A DNA stretch of 64,000 nucleotides from Phyllobacterium calauticae. Its GTDB lineage: Bacteria > Pseudomonadota > Alphaproteobacteria > Rhizobiales > Rhizobiaceae. The translations under genes were made by a program, and so were the position numbers. The stretch spans positions 186,001 through 250,000 of the forward strand of contig NZ_JAGENB010000001.1 in NCBI RefSeq assembly GCF_019991125.1, written 5' to 3'. The notes beneath the pieces are model-generated. The model was not told where the DNA came from and ran no database searches. It saw nothing but the letters and a program-made list of their open reading frames with translations. Below, piece after piece: positions 61,489 through 64,000 of this stretch. Position 1 is the stretch's first letter. Each line of letters begins with the position of its first letter.

Positions 61489-61971
61489 ATGTTCTTCCTG
61501 ATCAGGTTTGCGATCAAGTTCTGCTTCTGGATGTTTTTGATTTCGCTGTTCATTCCAGTGGACTCAAAGGACAATCCGCAAGGGACGGCCCAGCCCGGCC
61601 CGCTCGAGGCTTTCTTTGCCGCACGCGAGACGATCAGCGATCTCAGCCAGTTCTGCACGCGCAATCCCAATGCCTGCGAAACCGGCAAGGCGGCCCTGAA
61701 CAATGCGGGCGTTCGCGCCAGCGAAGTGGCCAAGGTCGGTTATCAGTATCTCGATACGCAGCTGGGCGCCAAGACCAACGGCGCCGATGCGGCCGTTGCC
61801 GCCGCCCATGGGGACCCCGCCGATGCCGCCACTGCTATGGACAAGAGCGATCTGATCAAGGCCAAGCTGCGCGAGATGGCGATGCGCGAAATTCTGGAAG
61901 CGGCCGTCCGCCAGCGCGAACAGGCCAATGCCGTCGACGGCAAGACAACGGGCACAATCGCAAAGAAGTAG
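61489..61971 (+). CDS. DUF5330 domain protein
   Basis: A 160-residue protein with an N-terminal hydrophobic segment (FLIRFAIKFCFWMFLISLFI) that anchors or exports it. The DUF5330 core reads AARETISDLSQFCTRNPNAC, with two conserved cysteines, then GKAALNNAGVRASEVAKVGY. Function unknown, conserved in Rhizobiales. ATG 61489 follows GAGGATATCTG; the longer frame upstream is rejected. Confidence 0.88.
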   Translation: MFFLIRFAIKFCFWMFLISLFIPVDSKDNPQGTAQPGPLEAFFAARETISDLSQFCTRNPNACETGKAALNNAGVRASEVAKVGYQYLDTQLGAKTNGADAAVAAAHGDPADAATAMDKSDLIKAKLREMAMREILEAAVRQREQANAVDGKTTGTIAKK

Positions 61972-62047
61972 CCTGCGCGACAGGAAAAACGATGACGTCC
62001 GGCTTTCGCATCACTATATGTGCCACATCACATGCGAGACTGGACCT

Positions 62048-62488
62048 ATGGCACAGACAATTGACGACATCATCGCGGATTTCGACTTCCTGGACGATTG
62101 GGAAGACCGCTATCGCTACGTCATCGATCTCGGCCGCGAATTGAAGCCCTATCCGGATGCCGCCCGCGATGCGGCGCACAAGGTCAATGGCTGCGTCAGC
62201 CAGGTCTGGCTGAAGAGCACGCCGAGCGACGGCGCCGATCCGGCCATCGATTTCCTCGGCGATTCCGATGCGCATATCGTGCGCGGCCTCGTCGCCATCA
62301 TGATGGTGCTCTATTCCGGCAGGAAGGCGTCGGAAATCCTTGCTATCGATCCGGAAGCCATCCTGAAGAAGCTGGGCCTGAACGAAAACCTGACGCCGCA
62401 GCGCTCCAACGGCCTGCGCTCGATGGTCGCCCGCATCCGCAACGAGGCGCAGGCCGCCCTCGGATCAGCCAGCGCCACGCAGCACTGA
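62048..62488 (+). CDS. sufE: Fe-S assembly sulfur acceptor SufE
   Basis: A 146-residue SufE that takes persulfide sulfur from SufS and passes it to the SufBCD scaffold. The acceptor cysteine is Cys49 in HKVNGCVSQVW; DDIIADFDFLDDWEDRYRYV and GLNENLTPQRSNGL are the usual flanks. ATG 62048 is chosen; upstream in-frame codons are unlikely. No suf operon is adjacent. Confidence 0.95.
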   Translation: MAQTIDDIIADFDFLDDWEDRYRYVIDLGRELKPYPDAARDAAHKVNGCVSQVWLKSTPSDGADPAIDFLGDSDAHIVRGLVAIMMVLYSGRKASEILAIDPEAILKKLGLNENLTPQRSNGLRSMVARIRNEAQAALGSASATQH

Positions 62489-62508
62489 GGACACGCACAA
62501 CGGCGCTG

Positions 62509-63315
62509 CTACCGCGCAAGCGTAGGGCGATAATCCCCCGCTCCCCAGTGAATGATGCGCGGATTGCGCCGGGCGGGCGATGGCGGGCAGTAATGTCTGT
62601 CCAATGCCGCCAGCGCCGTCTTGAGGATGAGCTTGGCGGAACGGACGGGCCACTGCCGTTCCCGCTCGACAACCTCAAGGCCCTTGAGAAAGCAGCAGAC
62701 ATCCACCAGCACGCCGGACAGTTCCGGCCCGACCGCATCCAGCGCCCGCTCCACCCGCTGCCGTGCCGCCAGTGCGGCATCGGTCATTTCCAGGACACCA
62801 TTGCCGGATCGGCAGCTGGCACCGCTTCCCACGGCACTCCAGTTGGCGCCAAGCGGCGGCATGAAACTGCCGAGCGTATAGTCGTTGCGCAATTGCTCCC
62901 CGGCCTTGAAGGCGGCCTCGCTGATCAGCGGGGCGCCGGATGAATCCCTGCGCCGGCGCAACAGGCCGAGCGGCGATTCCGCTTCGTTGCGCCGTACCCG
63001 TGCCGCGCCGGGCCGGTTGCCCGGTGCCGCCAGCGTTTCAAGGCGATGCTGGGCGGCGAAGGCATCGGCCCCGCCATCCAGCCGGCGCAGGAACGCCCTG
63101 CCCGCATCGGTGATGATGAGCGTACCGTCAGCGGAGCGCGCCAGCCCTTCACGCAGGACATGGTCAAGCACCGCCGTCCCGATGGAAATCGCGCCGCCCC
63201 CTGCACTTTCCAGCGTCATCTTGCCATTGTCCGCAGTGGCAGGTTCTGCGGCAGCCTTGGCCAGAAAGCACAGCACCCGGCGCACGCCGGTAGCGCTTTT
63301 GCCCCGGACGCTCAT
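62509..63315 (-). CDS. DUF6456 domain protein
   Basis: A 268-residue protein with an N-terminal segment containing a winged-helix-like block (VLDHVLREGLARSADGTLII) and a C-terminal DUF6456-like region (ERALDAVGPELSGVLVDVCC then FLKGLEVVERERQWPVRSAK), known in alphaproteobacteria next to small DNA-binding genes. It overlaps the upstream DnaA-domain-like gene by four bases. DNA or replication-linked function is inferred from that partner only. Confidence 0.75.
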   Translation of the reverse strand: MSVRGKSATGVRRVLCFLAKAAAEPATADNGKMTLESAGGGAISIGTAVLDHVLREGLARSADGTLIITDAGRAFLRRLDGGADAFAAQHRLETLAAPGNRPGAARVRRNEAESPLGLLRRRRDSSGAPLISEAAFKAGEQLRNDYTLGSFMPPLGANWSAVGSGASCRSGNGVLEMTDAALAARQRVERALDAVGPELSGVLVDVCCFLKGLEVVERERQWPVRSAKLILKTALAALDRHYCPPSPARRNPRIIHWGAGDYRPTLAR

Positions 63316-63767
63316 TGGCGCACCATGCCGCTGCGCAGGAACGCCGCCCGCAGAATGTTTTCAAGAGTCTGCACAACCCGGTCGAACTCCGGCTCGTCGC
63401 GCATATCCTCGATCAGATGACAGGCATGGTTGACCGTGCTGCGGTCGCGCCCGAAGGCACGCCCAACCTCCGTCATGGTCAGCGACAGCGTGACATGCGC
63501 CACATACATGCCGATCTGCCGGACGCGGGCCACCGACCGCTCGCAACGGGAATGCGCGCGCAGTTCGCGGCCGCTGACATTGAAGAAGCTGGCGAGAATG
63601 TCGATGACGCCGTCGCAGACATGAAAAAGACGGCCGTCCGGCGGTTCGCCCCCATCCCGGGCAACGGGCTCCGCCGGCTTCGGTTTCGGACGGGCTTGAC
63701 GGAGGATCTCAATCATCGCCCGCGCCTCGGCGGCAGAGCGGATCAGATGGGGGAAATTCTCGGACAT
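63312..63767 (-). CDS. DnaA domain-IV-like helix-turn-helix protein
   Basis: A 151-residue protein whose C-terminal half matches the DNA-binding domain IV of DnaA: RVRQIGMYVAHVTLSLTMTE, then VGRAFGRDRSTVNHA, which is the RDHTTV-type recognition motif with Ser for the second Thr position. There is no AAA+ ATPase domain. Such stand-alone proteins occur in Rhizobiales and could bind DnaA boxes. Start ATG 63767 is chosen. A near-consensus DnaA box lies 54 bases upstream. Confidence 0.85.
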   Translation of the reverse strand: MSENFPHLIRSAAEARAMIEILRQARPKPKPAEPVARDGGEPPDGRLFHVCDGVIDILASFFNVSGRELRAHSRCERSVARVRQIGMYVAHVTLSLTMTEVGRAFGRDRSTVNHACHLIEDMRDEPEFDRVVQTLENILRAAFLRSGMVRQ

Positions 63768-63820
63768 GCTCGCTCCACTTCGTATATAGGAATATCTTCT
63801 TATATTATTCCCAGCAAGAC

Positions 63821-63829
63821 CGTGGATAA
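63821..63829 (-). promoter_or_regulatory. Near-consensus DnaA box
   Basis: TTATCCACG on the minus strand, one mismatch from TTATCCACA, upstream of the DnaA domain-IV-like gene. A single site is weak evidence, though its place suggests self-regulation. Confidence 0.4.
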
Positions 63830-63896
63830 GTTTTCCCGCGCCCGAACATCATGTCATTGTTTTCATGGATTCTTTTCTGAAACCGCCCACGCAATC

Positions 63897-63912
63897 TAGG
63901 ACTTTTGTCCTA
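63897..63912. promoter_or_regulatory. Perfect dyad TAGGAC-TTTT-GTCCTA
   Basis: A 6-bp perfect inverted repeat around TTTT, 52 bases upstream of the start of the truncated gene at 63964. Probably an operator; the regulator is unknown. Confidence 0.4.
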
Positions 63913-63963
63913 CACTCCTTAAACCAAGGCAAAGTGTGTCCATCCACCATCGAGGACGGAAAC

Positions 63964-64000
63964 ATGGCTCAGAGCGAATGGACGAGGCAGAGGGCGGCAT
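63964..64000 (+). CDS. Start of a gene cut by the window edge
   Basis: ATG 63964 follows GAGGACGGAAAC and opens MAQSEWTRQRAA before the window ends. Only 12 residues are visible, so no family can be given. Confidence 0.45.
   Translation, partial: MAQSEWTRQRAA

Noticed and set aside
1-64000. tRNA, rRNA or riboswitch genes
   Set aside because: The intergenic stretches were read for cloverleaf ends and common conserved cores and none was found; a covariance-model scan would be needed to exclude small RNAs.

Overview
This is a gene-dense, GC-rich chromosomal window from an alphaproteobacterium, most likely a member of the Hyphomicrobiales (Rhizobiales) near Brucella/Ochrobactrum, Phyllobacterium or Sinorhizobium. 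The evidence is the combined presence of FeuPQ with a FeuN-like peptide, PleC- and DivJ-like histidine kinases, cycHJKL (ccmIEFH) with degP, a two-component system, glnE and pleC close by, DUF1127/LysR, DUF1491, DUF2336 and DUF5330 families, RcGTA-type phage genes, and three copies of a palindromic intergenic repeat. No rRNA, tRNA, CRISPR array or complete insertion sequence was recognised.

Layout. 1-4.3 kb: dps, an AT-rich patch, a DUF1127 microprotein divergent from a LysR regulator, a Sel1-like protein, a secreted DUF2147 protein and a decayed class A beta-lactamase. 4.3-6.8 kb: an AHSA1/DUF899/GFA operon and a GST. 7-19.3 kb: housekeeping metabolism (AMP nucleosidase, ETF-ubiquinone oxidoreductase, uracil-DNA glycosylase, two transporters, aminopeptidase N). 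19.4-29 kb: pleC, glnE, a response regulator and kinase, and degP; pleC is preceded by a dense cluster of GANTC methylation sites. 29.8-34.4 kb: cytochrome c maturation operon ccmI-E-F-H and a lipoprotein. 34.5-37 kb: feuQ, feuP and a FeuN-like peptide. 37-40.1 kb: a relic of a gene transfer agent (GTA) cluster in which the terminase N-terminus is fused in frame to the C-terminal half of the GTA tail/host-specificity protein. 40.2-43.3 kb: LysE exporter and a class A penicillin-binding protein. 43.8-49.4 kb: a complete small archaic (Csu-type) chaperone-usher pilus locus. 49.4-56.3 kb: DUF1214/DUF1254 pair, YciI, a TPR-DUF218 protein and a 1368-residue autotransporter with internal repeats and a long coiled coil. 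56.6-64 kb: conserved alphaproteobacterial genes including a DivJ-like kinase overlapping a peptidoglycan-binding protein, SufE, and a DnaA-domain-IV-like protein coupled to DUF6456.

Themes. Much of the window concerns the envelope and its surveillance (FeuPQ/FeuN, DegP, PBP, pilus, autotransporter, peptidoglycan-binding protein) and cell-cycle control (PleC, DivJ-like, GANTC cluster, DnaA-like). The most unusual item is the intact 799-codon terminase::GTA-tail chimera left after an apparent deletion of the rest of the GTA cluster. All family assignments rest on reading motifs and remembered family sequences; no search was run.
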